Assembly: GCF_013114835.1 (NCBI RefSeq)
Contig: NZ_JAAVLW010000002.1
Span: 186,001 to 250,000, forward strand
From: Bradyrhizobium archetypum
GTDB taxonomy: Bacteria > Pseudomonadota > Alphaproteobacteria > Rhizobiales > Xanthobacteraceae
Direction: 5' to 3'
Length of the DNA: 64,000 bases
The position numbers and the translations under genes are program-made. This document shows, piece after piece, positions 8,113-16,674 of the stretch (positions are counted from its first letter, which is position 1; every line of letters begins with the position of its first letter). The notes under the pieces were generated by a model. That model made no database searches. It was not told where the DNA came from and saw only the letters and a program-made list of their open reading frames with translations.

Positions 8113-11045
8113 ATGCTTCCGCCTTGGCCGAGCGGTTCGTCAGCGGACCGTACATCACGGCCAGCAGCAACGCCGAACAGCGCCTCAGAGACTGGCTCGC
8201 CGAACTGGAGCCGGAGCAGGCGGCCGAGATCGGCGTGTGGCTGGATCGCCCGCTTGCCAAGGCCGTCCTGCACGGCGTTGCCGAGTTCTCGCCATACCTG
8301 TTCGACCTGATCCGCGCCGATGCCGCGCGGCTGATCCGCCTACTGGCATCCGACCCGGAACAGCATCTGGCCGCGCTGATCGAGAAGACTTCACGCGAGG
8401 TGCTTGCGGCTGCCAACGAGGCCGACGTGATGCATCTGCTTCGCCGCATGAAGTCGGAGGCCGCGCTGTTGATCGCGCTCTGCGACATCGGCGAGGTCTG
8501 GCCGGTGATGCGGGTGACGGCGGCGCTGACCGATCTGGCGACCGTCTCGGTGCAGACGGCCTTGCGCTTCCTACTGCGCCAGGAAGTCGCGCGCGGCCGC
8601 ATGACCACCTTCAATCATGATAGGCCGGAGGAAGGCTCTGGCCTCATCGTGCTTGCGATGGGCAAGATGGGCGCCGGAGAACTGAACTATTCCAGCGACA
8701 TCGACCTGATCGTGTTTTTTGATCCCGCGGCGACATCGCTTGCAGCAGACATCGAGCCCGCACCATTCTTCGTGCGCGTGACACAGGCGCTGACCCGCAT
8801 CTTGCAGCAGCGCTCCGGCGATGGCTACGTATTCCGCGTCGATCTGCGCCTGCGACCCGATCCAGCGTCGACGCAGGTCGCGATTTCGACCGAAGCGGCG
8901 CTGCACTATTACGAGCGGGAAGGGCGGACCTGGGAACGCGCCGCGATGATCAAGGCGCGCGTCTGCGCTGGAGACGTCAAAGTCGGTGAGGCGCTGCTTG
9001 CGGAATTGTCGCCGTTCGTCTGGCGCAAGCATCTGGATTTTGCCGCGCTCGCCGACGTCCATGACATGAAGCGCCAGATGCAGACCTATCGCGGCCAGAG
9101 CGAGATCTCAGTCGAGGGCCATAACGTCAAGGTCGGCCGCGGCGGCATCCGCGAGATCGAGTTTTTCGCCCAGACGCAGCAGCTCATTGCCGGCGGCCGC
9201 CATCCGGAATTGCGCGTGCGTCCCACGCTGCATGCATTACAGGTGCTGGCTACCAGCAACTGGATCAGCTTTCAGGCCTGCGATGAGTTGACGGCAGCCT
9301 ATGAGTTCCTGCGTTGTGTCGAGCACCGGCTGCAGATGATGTGCGACGAACAGACCCATGCGCTGCCGGACGACCCGGAGGCCGTGAAGCGCTTTGCGAA
9401 CTTCTTCGGCTATGAAAGTCGCGCGGCCTTTGCAAAGGATCTGCTCGGCCATCTCAACATCGTGCAGGGACATTACGGCAAACTGTTCGAGGGCGATCCG
9501 ACAGGAACGGCGAGGCTGCCGCAGCACAATTACGCTGCAGGTCCGGAGGATGCGCGCCTGCTCGATCATCTGGCGACGCTCGGCTTCAAGAAGCCGGTCG
9601 CAGTCGCCGGCACGCTGCAGCTCTGGATGCAGGGCAACTATCGCGCGCTGCGCAATGAAACGACCAAGGCCGCCTTCATCGAATTCGTGCCCGGCCTGAT
9701 CGACGGCCTCGCGCATGCCGAAGACCCCGACGATGCCGTAATCGCGTTCGATCGGTTTCTCGGCGCATTGCAGCGCGGCGGCCGGCTGATTTCGCTTCTT
9801 AGCCAGAACCGCGATCTGGTCGCGCTGGTGGCCTTGATCCTCGGCGCGGCGCCGCGGCTCGGCGATATGCTGGCGCGCCAGCCGCAGATCATGGACGGCC
9901 TGATCGATCCGCGTTTCTTCGGCGCGATGCCGGACCAGCAGGAATTGTCGGCGCGGCTGGCGACGACGCTGAAGGACGCGGAATCTTACGAAGACTTTCT
10001 CGATCGTCTGCGGTTGTTTGGACAGGAGAGCCTGTTCCTGATCGGCACGCGCATTCTGTCGGGCACGGTGTCGGCCCAGCAGGCCAGCGTCGCCTTTGCC
10101 GACGTCGCCGAGGGCATCGTGCACACCGTGCATGATCTGGTCAGGGATCAGTTCGCCGCCCAATACGGCCGCATCAAAGGGCAGGAGACCGCGATCCTGG
10201 CGATGGGCCGGCTCGGCAGCCGCGAGATGACGGCATCCTCCGACCTCGATCTGATCCTGCTGTATGATTTCGATTCGGACAATCCTGATTCCGACGGCGA
10301 GCGATCACTGCACGGCGCGCAATATTTCGCGCGGCTGACCCAGCGGCTGATCTCGGCGTTCACGACGCGCACCAATTACGGCGTGCTCTATGAAATCGAC
10401 ATGCGGCTGCGCCCCTCGGGCCGCGCGGGCCCGCTGGCGTCGCGCATCGATGCATTTGCCGCCTACCAGGAGCGCGAGGCCTGGACCTGGGAACACATGG
10501 CGTTGACGCGGGCACGGGTGATTTCGGCTTCACCGGGGTTTCGGCAACAGGTCGAGCACATCATCCGCAGCGTGCTGATGCGGCCGCGCGATGCGGCATC
10601 CACGGCCGGCGACGTCGCCGACATGCGTCGGGCAATTGCGCAGGAGAAGGGCGAGGACGAGGTCTGGGACCTCAAGCTCGCCGCCGGCGGTCTGGTCGAC
10701 ATCGACTTCATCGCGCAGTATCTGCAGCTCGTTCATGCCGCGGAAAAGCCGGATATCCTCAGTGTCTCGACCCTGCAGGTGCTCGACAACGCCGCGCGGC
10801 TCGGCGTCCTGGCGCAATCCGACGCCGAGATCTTGCGCCAGGCGGCGCGGCTCTATCACGATCTCACGCAAATCCTGCGGCTCTGCGTCAGCGGCAGGTT
10901 TAATCCGGAGACGGCGGGCGAGGACCTCTTGCGCGTGATGGCGCGCGCCGGCGATACGCCGGATTTCTCGACATTGGAAGCACGCGTGCGCGAAACGCAG
11001 ACAGAGGTGAGGCGGGTGTTCCGGGCGCTTGTCGGCGACGGCTAG
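8109..11045 (+). CDS. glnE: Glutamine synthetase adenylyltransferase/adenylyl-removing enzyme GlnE
   Basis: GlnE adds AMP to, and removes it from, glutamine synthetase according to nitrogen status. The 978-residue protein has the family's two nucleotidyltransferase halves. The first has AMGKMGAGELNYSSDIDL with D197 and D199 (de-adenylylating half). The second has AMGRLGSREMTASSDLDL near residues 700-717 (adenylylating half). Each is followed by its helical domain, including the motifs KVGRGGIREIEFFAQ and KLAAGGLVDIDFIAQ. Length is normal. It overlaps the upstream kinase stop by 4 bases, so its expression may follow the two-component operon. Confidence 0.97.
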   Translation: MNASALAERFVSGPYITASSNAEQRLRDWLAELEPEQAAEIGVWLDRPLAKAVLHGVAEFSPYLFDLIRADAARLIRLLASDPEQHLAALIEKTSREVLAAANEADVMHLLRRMKSEAALLIALCDIGEVWPVMRVTAALTDLATVSVQTALRFLLRQEVARGRMTTFNHDRPEEGSGLIVLAMGKMGAGELNYSSDIDLIVFFDPAATSLAADIEPAPFFVRVTQALTRILQQRSGDGYVFRVDLRLRPDPASTQVAISTEAALHYYEREGRTWERAAMIKARVCAGDVKVGEALLAELSPFVWRKHLDFAALADVHDMKRQMQTYRGQSEISVEGHNVKVGRGGIREIEFFAQTQQLIAGGRHPELRVRPTLHALQVLATSNWISFQACDELTAAYEFLRCVEHRLQMMCDEQTHALPDDPEAVKRFANFFGYESRAAFAKDLLGHLNIVQGHYGKLFEGDPTGTARLPQHNYAAGPEDARLLDHLATLGFKKPVAVAGTLQLWMQGNYRALRNETTKAAFIEFVPGLIDGLAHAEDPDDAVIAFDRFLGALQRGGRLISLLSQNRDLVALVALILGAAPRLGDMLARQPQIMDGLIDPRFFGAMPDQQELSARLATTLKDAESYEDFLDRLRLFGQESLFLIGTRILSGTVSAQQASVAFADVAEGIVHTVHDLVRDQFAAQYGRIKGQETAILAMGRLGSREMTASSDLDLILLYDFDSDNPDSDGERSLHGAQYFARLTQRLISAFTTRTNYGVLYEIDMRLRPSGRAGPLASRIDAFAAYQEREAWTWEHMALTRARVISASPGFRQQVEHIIRSVLMRPRDAASTAGDVADMRRAIAQEKGEDEVWDLKLAAGGLVDIDFIAQYLQLVHAAEKPDILSVSTLQVLDNAARLGVLAQSDAEILRQAARLYHDLTQILRLCVSGRFNPETAGEDLLRVMARAGDTPDFSTLEARVRETQTEVRRVFRALVGDG

Positions 11046-11061
11046 CGCGTAGGGGCACAGC

Positions 11062-12837
11062 TCATTCCTTCTTGCCGAACAGGCCATTGAAGACCTGTTT
11101 CGCGGTTTCACCGATTATATGCCCCGTCGCCTCGTCTCCCTTGATCATTGAGGACATGAAGCCGCGGGCTTGCTGCAGCGTCACGTGCGGCGGAAGCGGC
11201 ACGACCTCCGGGTCGGTCTTGACCTCGATCACCGCCGGCCGGTCGCTCGTGAGGGCTTCCTGCCAGGCCGAGCTCAGCCGGTCTGGGGTGTCCACGAAGA
11301 TGCCTTTGAAGCCGAGCATCTCGCCGAACCTCGAATATGGAAAATCGGGAATGTCCTGAGAGGCTTCGAATTTTGGGTTGCCCTCCATCACCCGCTGCTC
11401 CCACGTCACCTCGTTGAGGTCCTGGTTGTTGAAGACGCAGACGATCCAGCGGGGATCGGTCCAGCGTTTCCAGTATTTCTGCACCGTGATCAGTTCGGCC
11501 ATATTGTTCATCTGCATGGCGCCGTCGCCGACGAGCGCAATCACCGGCCGGTCGGGATGCGCGAACTTGGCGCCGATCGCGTAGGGTACCGCAGCGCCCA
11601 TCGACGCAAGCCCGCCGGAGAGCGAAGCCAATTGGCCGTTCTGCACGCGGTAGTCGCGGGCGAACCAGTTGGCGCACGAACCGCTGTCGCTAGTGACGAT
11701 CGCGTTTGCCGGCAACAAAGGCGACATTTCCCAGATGACGCGCTGTGGATTTACCGGCGCGGCATCCGCCAGGGCGCGCCCCTCGAGTTTCTTCCACCAG
11801 GATGCGATATTGATTTCGATGGAGTTCGACCAGCCCCGGTCCTCCTTGCGCTTGAGCAGGGGGATCAGCGCGTTCAGGGTGATCGCGGCGTCGCCATGCA
11901 GGTTAAGGTCGGCCGGATAGCGCAAGGAAAGCATCGACGCATCGATATCGATCTGGATGGCGCGGGCGCTGCCGTCCTTGGGCAGGAATTCCGACCAGGG
12001 GAAACCTGTCCCGACCATCAGCAGCGTATCGCACCCCTGCATGAGGTCCCAGCTCGGTTCGGTGCCGAGCAATCCGATCGCGCCGGTGACGAAAGGCAGG
12101 TCATCGGACAGCACGTCCTTGCCAAGCAGCGCCTTGGCAACACCGGCGCCGAGCAGTTGAGCTGTCTCGATCACCTGGGGGGCCGCGCCACGGGCCCCTG
12201 CTCCGATCAAGATCGCAACCTTGCTGCCGGCATTGAGGATCTCCGCCGCCTGCGCGAGCTCGGCATCATCCGGCACGATCTTCGGACGGCGATATCCGAG
12301 GCCCGATCGTGTGAAGCCGTGGGCGACCGCAGGTTCTTCGTACGCCTCATCCTGGATGTCTTTTGGAAAGATCAGCACCGACGGACAGTTGCGGGCCAGC
12401 GCCACGCGTATGCTGCGGTCGATCAGGTGCCGCACTTGCGCAGGCGCCGAGGCCTCCTGCGCGAAGCCGGCGACATCGGCAAACATGCGATCGAGGTTGA
12501 GTTCCTGCTGGTAGCTGGCACCGCGCACGGTCGCCTCGGCCTGGCCGCAGATCGCCAGCACGGGCACGTGGTCGAGCTTGGCGTCGTAGAGGCCGGTGAT
12601 CATATGGGTGGCACCGGGTCCCCCGGTCGAAAAGCAGACGCCCAGTTCGCCGGTGAACTTGGCGTGCGCCACGGCCATGAAGGCCGCCATTTCCTCGTGG
12701 CGGGCCTGGATGAATTCGATGGTGCCGGCACGCTGCAATGCACCGGTCACGCCGTTGATGCCGTCGCCAGGATATCCATAGATACGGCGGACACCCCAAG
12801 CATGAAGCCGCTCCACAATGAAATCGCCGACTTTCAT
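11062..12837 (-). CDS. Thiamine-pyrophosphate enzyme of the pyruvate oxidase/acetolactate synthase family
   Basis: A 591-residue soluble TPP enzyme that probably acts on pyruvate or a related 2-oxo acid. The N-terminal pyrimidine-binding domain begins MKVGDFIVERLHAWGVRRIY and has the activating glutamate in QARHEEMAAFMA. A central FAD/ADP-type domain follows, then the C-terminal TPP-binding motif GDGAMQMNNMAELITV...FNNQDLN. The start at 12837 follows a GGAG site. The frame is open a further 74 codons upstream, but that extension is basic and unlike the family. It is convergent with glnE, 16 bases apart. It is closer to PoxB-like proteins than to biosynthetic IlvB, since no small subunit lies nearby. 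The exact substrate cannot be read. Confidence 0.85.
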   Translation of the reverse strand: MKVGDFIVERLHAWGVRRIYGYPGDGINGVTGALQRAGTIEFIQARHEEMAAFMAVAHAKFTGELGVCFSTGGPGATHMITGLYDAKLDHVPVLAICGQAEATVRGASYQQELNLDRMFADVAGFAQEASAPAQVRHLIDRSIRVALARNCPSVLIFPKDIQDEAYEEPAVAHGFTRSGLGYRRPKIVPDDAELAQAAEILNAGSKVAILIGAGARGAAPQVIETAQLLGAGVAKALLGKDVLSDDLPFVTGAIGLLGTEPSWDLMQGCDTLLMVGTGFPWSEFLPKDGSARAIQIDIDASMLSLRYPADLNLHGDAAITLNALIPLLKRKEDRGWSNSIEINIASWWKKLEGRALADAAPVNPQRVIWEMSPLLPANAIVTSDSGSCANWFARDYRVQNGQLASLSGGLASMGAAVPYAIGAKFAHPDRPVIALVGDGAMQMNNMAELITVQKYWKRWTDPRWIVCVFNNQDLNEVTWEQRVMEGNPKFEASQDIPDFPYSRFGEMLGFKGIFVDTPDRLSSAWQEALTSDRPAVIEVKTDPEVVPLPPHVTLQQARGFMSSMIKGDEATGHIIGETAKQVFNGLFGKKE

Positions 12838-13020
12838 GCTGGGTACTCCGGGAATGGAACGGCTGATGGGCTTTGGCTCTCGTTCGACAACGGTCGCTTG
12901 CCGGTGACGTTCCTGAGCGCGCCGTCGAACCAACTTTTCCGATTGATCGGGGCTGCGGGAGGGCGTTCGCCTTGGAACTCCTGGAGCCACTAGGAATTGT
13001 CGCGGGAACAGGAGGCTGGG

Positions 13021-13218
13021 ATGCATACCGAGATCAACATTTTCGAAAAACCGATCCAACGCATCAGGAAGACCTGCGAGCTGATGGGGCTTGACGCCGA
13101 CTTCGACCGCAAGCTACCGGAACTCGAAACCTATCTGGAAGGGCTCGTAGCTGAGGGCGAAATCAGCGAGGAACGATTGACCGTGAGCGGCCTGACTTTC
13201 GTCAAGCAAGCTCGCTAG
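13021..13218 (+). CDS. Small conserved-looking protein, function unknown
   Basis: A 65-residue acidic protein (begins MHTEINIFEKPIQRIRKTCE). It has a strong ribosome site, AGGAGG, 6 bases before ATG 13021. A longer in-frame start at 12997 has no such site. It is predicted mostly helical, with no signal peptide or membrane segment. It is divergent from the TPP enzyme gene. I do not recognise the family. The good translation signal and in-frame composition make it a likely real gene. Confidence 0.6.
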   Translation: MHTEINIFEKPIQRIRKTCELMGLDADFDRKLPELETYLEGLVAEGEISEERLTVSGLTFVKQAR

Positions 13219-13246
13219 GGTGGCATAAGGGGTTAGCCGGAGAGCG

Positions 13247-13468
13247 TCAGGAGATTTCGCGCGGAAGTTTCCAGGCAGGATCCGGCGCGCAGCATTCTTC
13301 CCTGATTTCCTTCACATGATAGCCCGCGGGCAGCACCTGTCCGCCTGCCTCGTCGGCAACGGGAACGTCAGAAATCAGGCCGGAACGGAGCGCATGCTTC
13401 CAGACTTCCGGCTCGGTTGGCAGGCCGGGACCGATCTGCCTGTCGCCATCGAAAAGCGCGTAGGGCAC
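13247..13468 (-). CDS. Small hypothetical protein
   Basis: A 73-residue protein starting with GTG at 13468 behind GGGAGG; a TTG at 13480 would overlap that ribosome site. It reads MPYALFDGDRQIGPGLPTEP and has a central stretch DVPVADEAGGQVLPAGYHVK and a Cys pair (REECCAPDP). No export signal is seen. The opening resembles small rhizobial proteins whose N-terminus forms a short beta-hairpin, but I cannot name a family. It follows the hydrolase-like gene on the same strand, separated by a hairpin. Confidence 0.55.
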   Translation of the reverse strand: MPYALFDGDRQIGPGLPTEPEVWKHALRSGLISDVPVADEAGGQVLPAGYHVKEIREECCAPDPAWKLPREIS

Positions 13469-13487
13469 GGACCCTCCCAAATCAAAA

Positions 13488-13517
13488 CCCCGCCAGCTAT
13501 CGCAATAACTGACGGGG
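13488..13517. terminator. Possible bidirectional terminator hairpin
   Basis: CCCCGCCAG (13488-13496) faces CTGACGGGG (13508-13516) with one mismatch, flanked by AAAA on the left and CTTTT on the right. This gives a U-run for either strand. It lies between the gene ending at 13640 and the one starting at 13468, both on the - strand, so it probably separates them. Confidence 0.4.
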
Positions 13518-13639
13518 CTTTTGAGCTGATATTTCCGGTTGGATTTCTCCTTCCTGAGCTACCTGCTCGTGCCTGCAACGCGCGGGGGGCAATCTTGTTC
13601 CCGGCTTTTCAAAAAATCGCGCAGGTGTCCTAGTAGGTC

Positions 13640-14116
13640 CTACGATGTACCGGCTCCACCCGTGCGCCTGTAGCGAAAGTCGCAATGGCCGGCACCCTGC
13701 ATAATGGTCTGCGTACGCTTGAGTTCGATGTCGGGGCCGAACCCTTCGGCCGTATCGAAATCCGCCGCACAGACCACCAGGAACCCAAGCTCCGGCTCGC
13801 CCAGCTCCTTGTAGAACTCGGCGTACCGGCATCGGGTGACGTTGAACGCGAAGGCGTCCTGCGATTGTTCGATCACATCGTAGTTCAGGGCGTCGTCACG
13901 AGCATAGGTCGTGAACGCGGATGCGATGGCCTTGCCCAAATTCGTCTCGTTCTTCGTCCGCCAGAACTCTTCGCCGAAGCGGCGATAGAGGCCGCGGAGC
14001 GCCGTTCGTACGAGCTTGTTGGCACGTTCCTCGCCCAGATCGGCCTGAAGCGCCTTCACGAGAGGGACCAGAACCTGGGCCTGGATCTTGGCCTGTTGGA
14101 TGACGGGAATGCTCAC
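13640..14116 (-). CDS. L-2-amino-thiazoline-4-carboxylate hydrolase-like protein
   Basis: A 158-residue protein. GTG 14116 is preceded by GGAGG at the right distance. A longer in-frame ATG at 14170 would add 18 residues with no site. The body (FGEEFWRTKNETNLGKAI, ... NVTRCRYAEFYKELGE..., ending GAGHCDFRYRR) matches the ATC-hydrolase domain family as I know it, including the conserved Cys/Arg of the RCRYAEFY segment and the terminal CDFRY signature. Members hydrolyse 2-aminothiazoline-4-carboxylate in L-cysteine synthesis, but most are uncharacterised. No neighbouring gene supports that specific pathway. Confidence 0.75.
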   Translation of the reverse strand: MSIPVIQQAKIQAQVLVPLVKALQADLGEERANKLVRTALRGLYRRFGEEFWRTKNETNLGKAIASAFTTYARDDALNYDVIEQSQDAFAFNVTRCRYAEFYKELGEPELGFLVVCAADFDTAEGFGPDIELKRTQTIMQGAGHCDFRYRRTGGAGTS

Positions 14117-14238
14117 CGGCGGCCTCCATTCTTGTGAGAAGAATCTACGCGCTTCTGCAGTGGGCCTCAATCGCGTGGAACTATTGCCATTTTTTCCTGT
14201 TCTGACGTCGGTTCGTTCAAACCTGGAGCCGGTGGGCC

Positions 14239-14502
14239 ATGCGCAAACTACTATTCGGAATCGTGGTCGCGCTGCCAGCTGCTTTTGTGTCCCCGGCGGC
14301 CACGGCGCTGCCCGGCGGGCATACCAAGATCCACGGTTCTCTGGTCAAGGCCGACTTGATTGAGGTGAAGGGCGGACACGGCCGCGGGCATGGCTGGGGC
14401 CGCGGGCACGGTTACCGGCCGTTTGGTTGGAGCCGGGGCCGAAAGGTCGGTTGGCGCGGGCATGGCTGCCCGCCCGGTCACTGGAAGAAGGGCTGGTGTT
14501 GA
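14239..14502 (+). CDS. Small secreted His/Gly/Arg-rich protein
   Basis: An 87-residue protein with a signal peptide (MRKLLFGIVVALPAAFVSPA) and a mature part dominated by G, H, R and W in short GHG/GRG repeats (GHGRGHGWGRGHGYRPFGW), ending with a Cys-containing tail (CPPGHWKKGWC). Ribosome site GGAGCC lies upstream of ATG 14239. Bradyrhizobia carry several such tiny exported proteins. Metal or haem binding through the histidines is a guess. No partner gene is visible. Confidence 0.6.
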   Translation: MRKLLFGIVVALPAAFVSPAATALPGGHTKIHGSLVKADLIEVKGGHGRGHGWGRGHGYRPFGWSRGRKVGWRGHGCPPGHWKKGWC

Positions 14503-14626
14503 AACCGGCGGCCAGCCACTTTCCGTCATGGTTCGTAGGATAGTTTTCGCTTCGCGCTAGCCATCCTCCGCGGGCTGTTTGAGGCTCGAATTGAAACTAC
14601 TCGTGTTCGTCCCGGCCGGACGGACG

Positions 14627-14805
14627 CTACGCCTCCTTCAATGACTCGAGCGCATCGCGGACATACGGGTCCAGCCCTGTGCCGCTATTGTCCAGATGCG
14701 CGAGATCGCGTTGCGCATCCGTGGATCCCAGAACTTCCTGATGTGCTCGGCAAGACCAGGCACGGCCTTGTCGTGGCTCTGGCTAATCAATCGATCAGGC
14801 GACAT
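14627..14805 (-). pseudogene. fdsD: Remnant of formate dehydrogenase delta subunit (fdsD)
   Basis: From ATG 14805 the frame reads MSPDRLIS and then QSHDKAVPGLAEHIRKFWDP, the hallmark of FdsD (a small subunit of the NAD-dependent formate dehydrogenase). The family normally has about a dozen more residues between the first MSPDRL and the HDKAV segment; they are missing. After RMRNAI the frame breaks. In the next frame the true C-terminus continues as DLAHLDNSGTGLDPYVRDAL and ends LESLKEA with TAG at 14627-14629. The 179-base span is not a multiple of three, confirming the frameshift. Confidence 0.85.
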
Positions 14806-14917
14806 GGGCAGCCTCCGCAACAATGCCGTTGTGTGTGGTCGCAATCCGCTCCGGATGCGTGAAGATTTCAGACCCGTCCGACCGGGCAATCGCCGCAAGC
14901 GTGATACCGGCGGTGAC
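14795..14917 (-). pseudogene. fdhD: Remnant of formate dehydrogenase accessory protein FdhD, C-terminus only
   Basis: The reading frame that ends at TGA 14795-14797 closes with AGITLAAIARSDGSEIFTHP and ERI, the C-terminal signature of FdhD, the sulfurtransferase that inserts sulfur into the molybdenum cofactor of formate dehydrogenase. Only about 40 residues remain. The frame is joined upstream, without a break, to a piece of the beta subunit. The stop overlaps the fdsD start, as expected if fdhD originally preceded fdsD. The left edge of this piece (about 14917) is estimated. Confidence 0.78.
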
Positions 14918-15072
14918 GCCGAGCAGGAGCTTATGCGGGCCACCGGTGGCCATGGCATCGAATACCGATGGTGCATCCGCTGCGGTGACCGGACCGAACG
15001 TGATGCGGCCCTGGGTGTCGCGACCTCGACCATCGGCTCGAGCCAGTAGAGCCCGCGCGATCCGGTTCTGCT
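14918..15072 (-). pseudogene. fdsB: Remnant of formate dehydrogenase beta subunit (fdsB), N-terminal piece
   Basis: Directly after the gamma-subunit piece the same frame reads RTGSRGLYWLEPMVEVATP, a signature from the N-terminal part of FdsB (the NAD/FMN-binding subunit). The match continues after a frameshift near 15013 as QGRITFGPVTAADAPSVFDA, then ATGGPHKLLLG. The rest of FdsB, with its flavin, NAD and iron-sulfur motifs, is gone. Boundaries are estimated from where recognisable homology starts and stops. Confidence 0.8.
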
Positions 15073-15444
15073 TCCGATCGATATGCCAAGCGTCGCTTCC
15101 GCGCGCGCCGCGAGCGCATCGCCTCCCGCCGCCTGGCACGCCTCGGCGCGGCACAGTTTCGGCACGTGGCGGCCGGCGGGTTCGCGGCGGAAGTCGTGAT
15201 AGAAGGTGAACACGCCATGCACCTCGGCGCGGGAAAGATTGAGCGCGGATGCGATCATCGGAATTGCGGGCTCCGGTACGCAACCGAACGCCTCCTGCAT
15301 CGCGTGCAGGATCACCAGCGTCGCGCCTTCGAGCTTGTCGTGCTCGGCGATGATCTCGGCGCCGCGCGCTTCATTCCAGCGTTCGTATCCGATGTCATTT
15401 TCCGCGTTCTCACCAGAGGTTGTGTGCTCCGATGAGTAGGGCAA
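15073..15444 (-). pseudogene. fdsG: Truncated formate dehydrogenase gamma subunit (fdsG)
   Basis: The 24-kDa NuoE-like subunit. From the Met at 15444 (exact start uncertain) the frame reads through VILHAMQEAFGCVPEPAIPM, ALNLSRAEVHGVFTFYHDFR and PKLCRAEACQAAGGDALAAR, typical of FdsG and including the first cysteines of its 2Fe-2S site. At about residue 124 (LGISIG) it runs into FdsB sequence. The conserved second cysteine motif (YCLGLC in intact proteins) is missing. No functional iron-sulfur subunit can result. It is divergent from the LysR gene at 15781. Confidence 0.85.
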
Positions 15445-15780
15445 TCGCGCGGAATATCAATAAAGCTGTCTCATGTTTGCGATTTCAAAACGCGATGGAT
15501 CCGCGCGCGAGGTGAGACATAGGCAAGGCCTATGACCGGCACGGCAAGCGGACGGGCGTTTGGTCGACAAGCGCGACGGCGCGTCTCCTTGCATAAGCGG
15601 GATGAACACATATGCAGCGCTTACGACCCGCCCCGCTCGATAGGGCTGAAAAACTGGACAATATGAACATCGAATTTCCGTCCCGCGAACGCCGTTTTGA
15701 AGTATTGGCTCTCTGGCGGCCGTGCTATTTGTGACGCGCGGGCGACCGCCCATACGGCCAAATTTCGTAGGATTTTCTCG
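15445..15780. promoter_or_regulatory. Divergent control region between the formate dehydrogenase remnant and its LysR-type regulator
   Basis: A 336-base gap between a LysR-type gene and the operon it most likely controlled. LysR-type regulators usually bind such shared promoter regions. I do not see a gene here, nor a single convincing T-N11-A palindrome to single out as the operator. The call rests on the gene arrangement. Confidence 0.45.
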
Positions 15781-16671
15781 GTGATCGACAAGCTTGAACT
15801 TCTGCTGGCGCTGGCAAAGGAGCGGCATTTCGGACGGGCCGCGGAAGCTTGCGGCGTTACGCAGCCGACCATGTCGACCAGCCTCAAGCAGCTTGAGGAA
15901 ATACTCGGCGTAATGCTGGTGCAGCGCGGTTCCCGCTTCCAGGGCTTTACCCCGGAGGGCGAACGCACGCTCGACTGGGCGCGGCGTATCGTCGGTGATG
16001 CGCGTGCCATGCGGCAGGAGATCAACAGCCTCAAGGACAAGCTCTCGGGCGAGATCCGGATCGCCGCGATCCCGACCGTGCTCGGCATGGTGGCGCAGCT
16101 CACGACACCATACCGCGCGCGCTATCCCGACGTGCGCTTTCGCATCCAGTCCTGCACCTCGGCGGACGTGCTTGGCCTGTTGGAAAATCTCGAGGTCGAT
16201 GCCGGGCTGACCTATATCGAGAATGAACCGATCGGCAAGGTCCGCACCATTCCGCTTTACAACGAGAATTATCGGCTGCTGACATCGCCCGACGGCATGT
16301 TCGGCGATCGCGACCAGGTGACCTGGAAGGAGGTCGGGCAGGTGCCGCTGTGCCTGTTGACGCCGGACATGCAGAACCGCCGCATCATCGATCGCGCGCT
16401 GGCTTCCGTCGGCGCCGAGGCGACGCCGACGCTGACCTCGAACTCGCTGCTGGTGCTCTACACGCATGTGAAGACGGGGCGCTGGGCGAGCGTGATGCCG
16501 GCCAAGCTCGCCGAGACGCTGGGCCTTGCCGATTCCGTCCGCAGCATTCCGATCGTCGATCCCGTCGTCGACTACAGCATCGGCATGGTGATCCCGCAGC
16601 GCGACCCGATGACGCCCTTGATCGCGGCGCTGGTGCAGGTCGCCCGCGAAGTGGCGCCGACGCTGGCGTAA
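15781..16671 (+). CDS. LysR-family regulator, probably of the formate dehydrogenase operon
   Basis: A 296-residue LysR-type regulator. The N-terminal winged helix-turn-helix reads VIDKLELLLALAKERHFGRA then AEACGVTQPTMSTSLKQLEE. The C-terminal ligand-binding domain starts near residue 90 (GEIRIAAIPTVLGMVAQLTT). GTG at 15781 is chosen because the HTH begins there; an ATG 28 codons upstream would add an unusual basic tail. It is divergent from the fdsG remnant, the position usually held by the regulator of fds operons. It appears intact although its presumed target operon is destroyed. Confidence 0.85.
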   Translation: MIDKLELLLALAKERHFGRAAEACGVTQPTMSTSLKQLEEILGVMLVQRGSRFQGFTPEGERTLDWARRIVGDARAMRQEINSLKDKLSGEIRIAAIPTVLGMVAQLTTPYRARYPDVRFRIQSCTSADVLGLLENLEVDAGLTYIENEPIGKVRTIPLYNENYRLLTSPDGMFGDRDQVTWKEVGQVPLCLLTPDMQNRRIIDRALASVGAEATPTLTSNSLLVLYTHVKTGRWASVMPAKLAETLGLADSVRSIPIVDPVVDYSIGMVIPQRDPMTPLIAALVQVAREVAPTLA

Positions 16672-16674
16672 GGA

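Noticed and set aside
11170-12993. 607-codon frame opposite the TPP enzyme
   Set aside because: It is fully explained as a complement of a motif-rich gene, and it has no family features.
13488-13517. Small RNA gene between two hypothetical genes
   Set aside because: A lone hairpin with short A/T runs is explained more simply as a terminator. No promoter-like element is visible next to it.
14795-15283. 162-residue intact gene
   Set aside because: Only its second half is meaningful (FdsB then FdhD pieces). The first half is an out-of-frame reading of fdsG.
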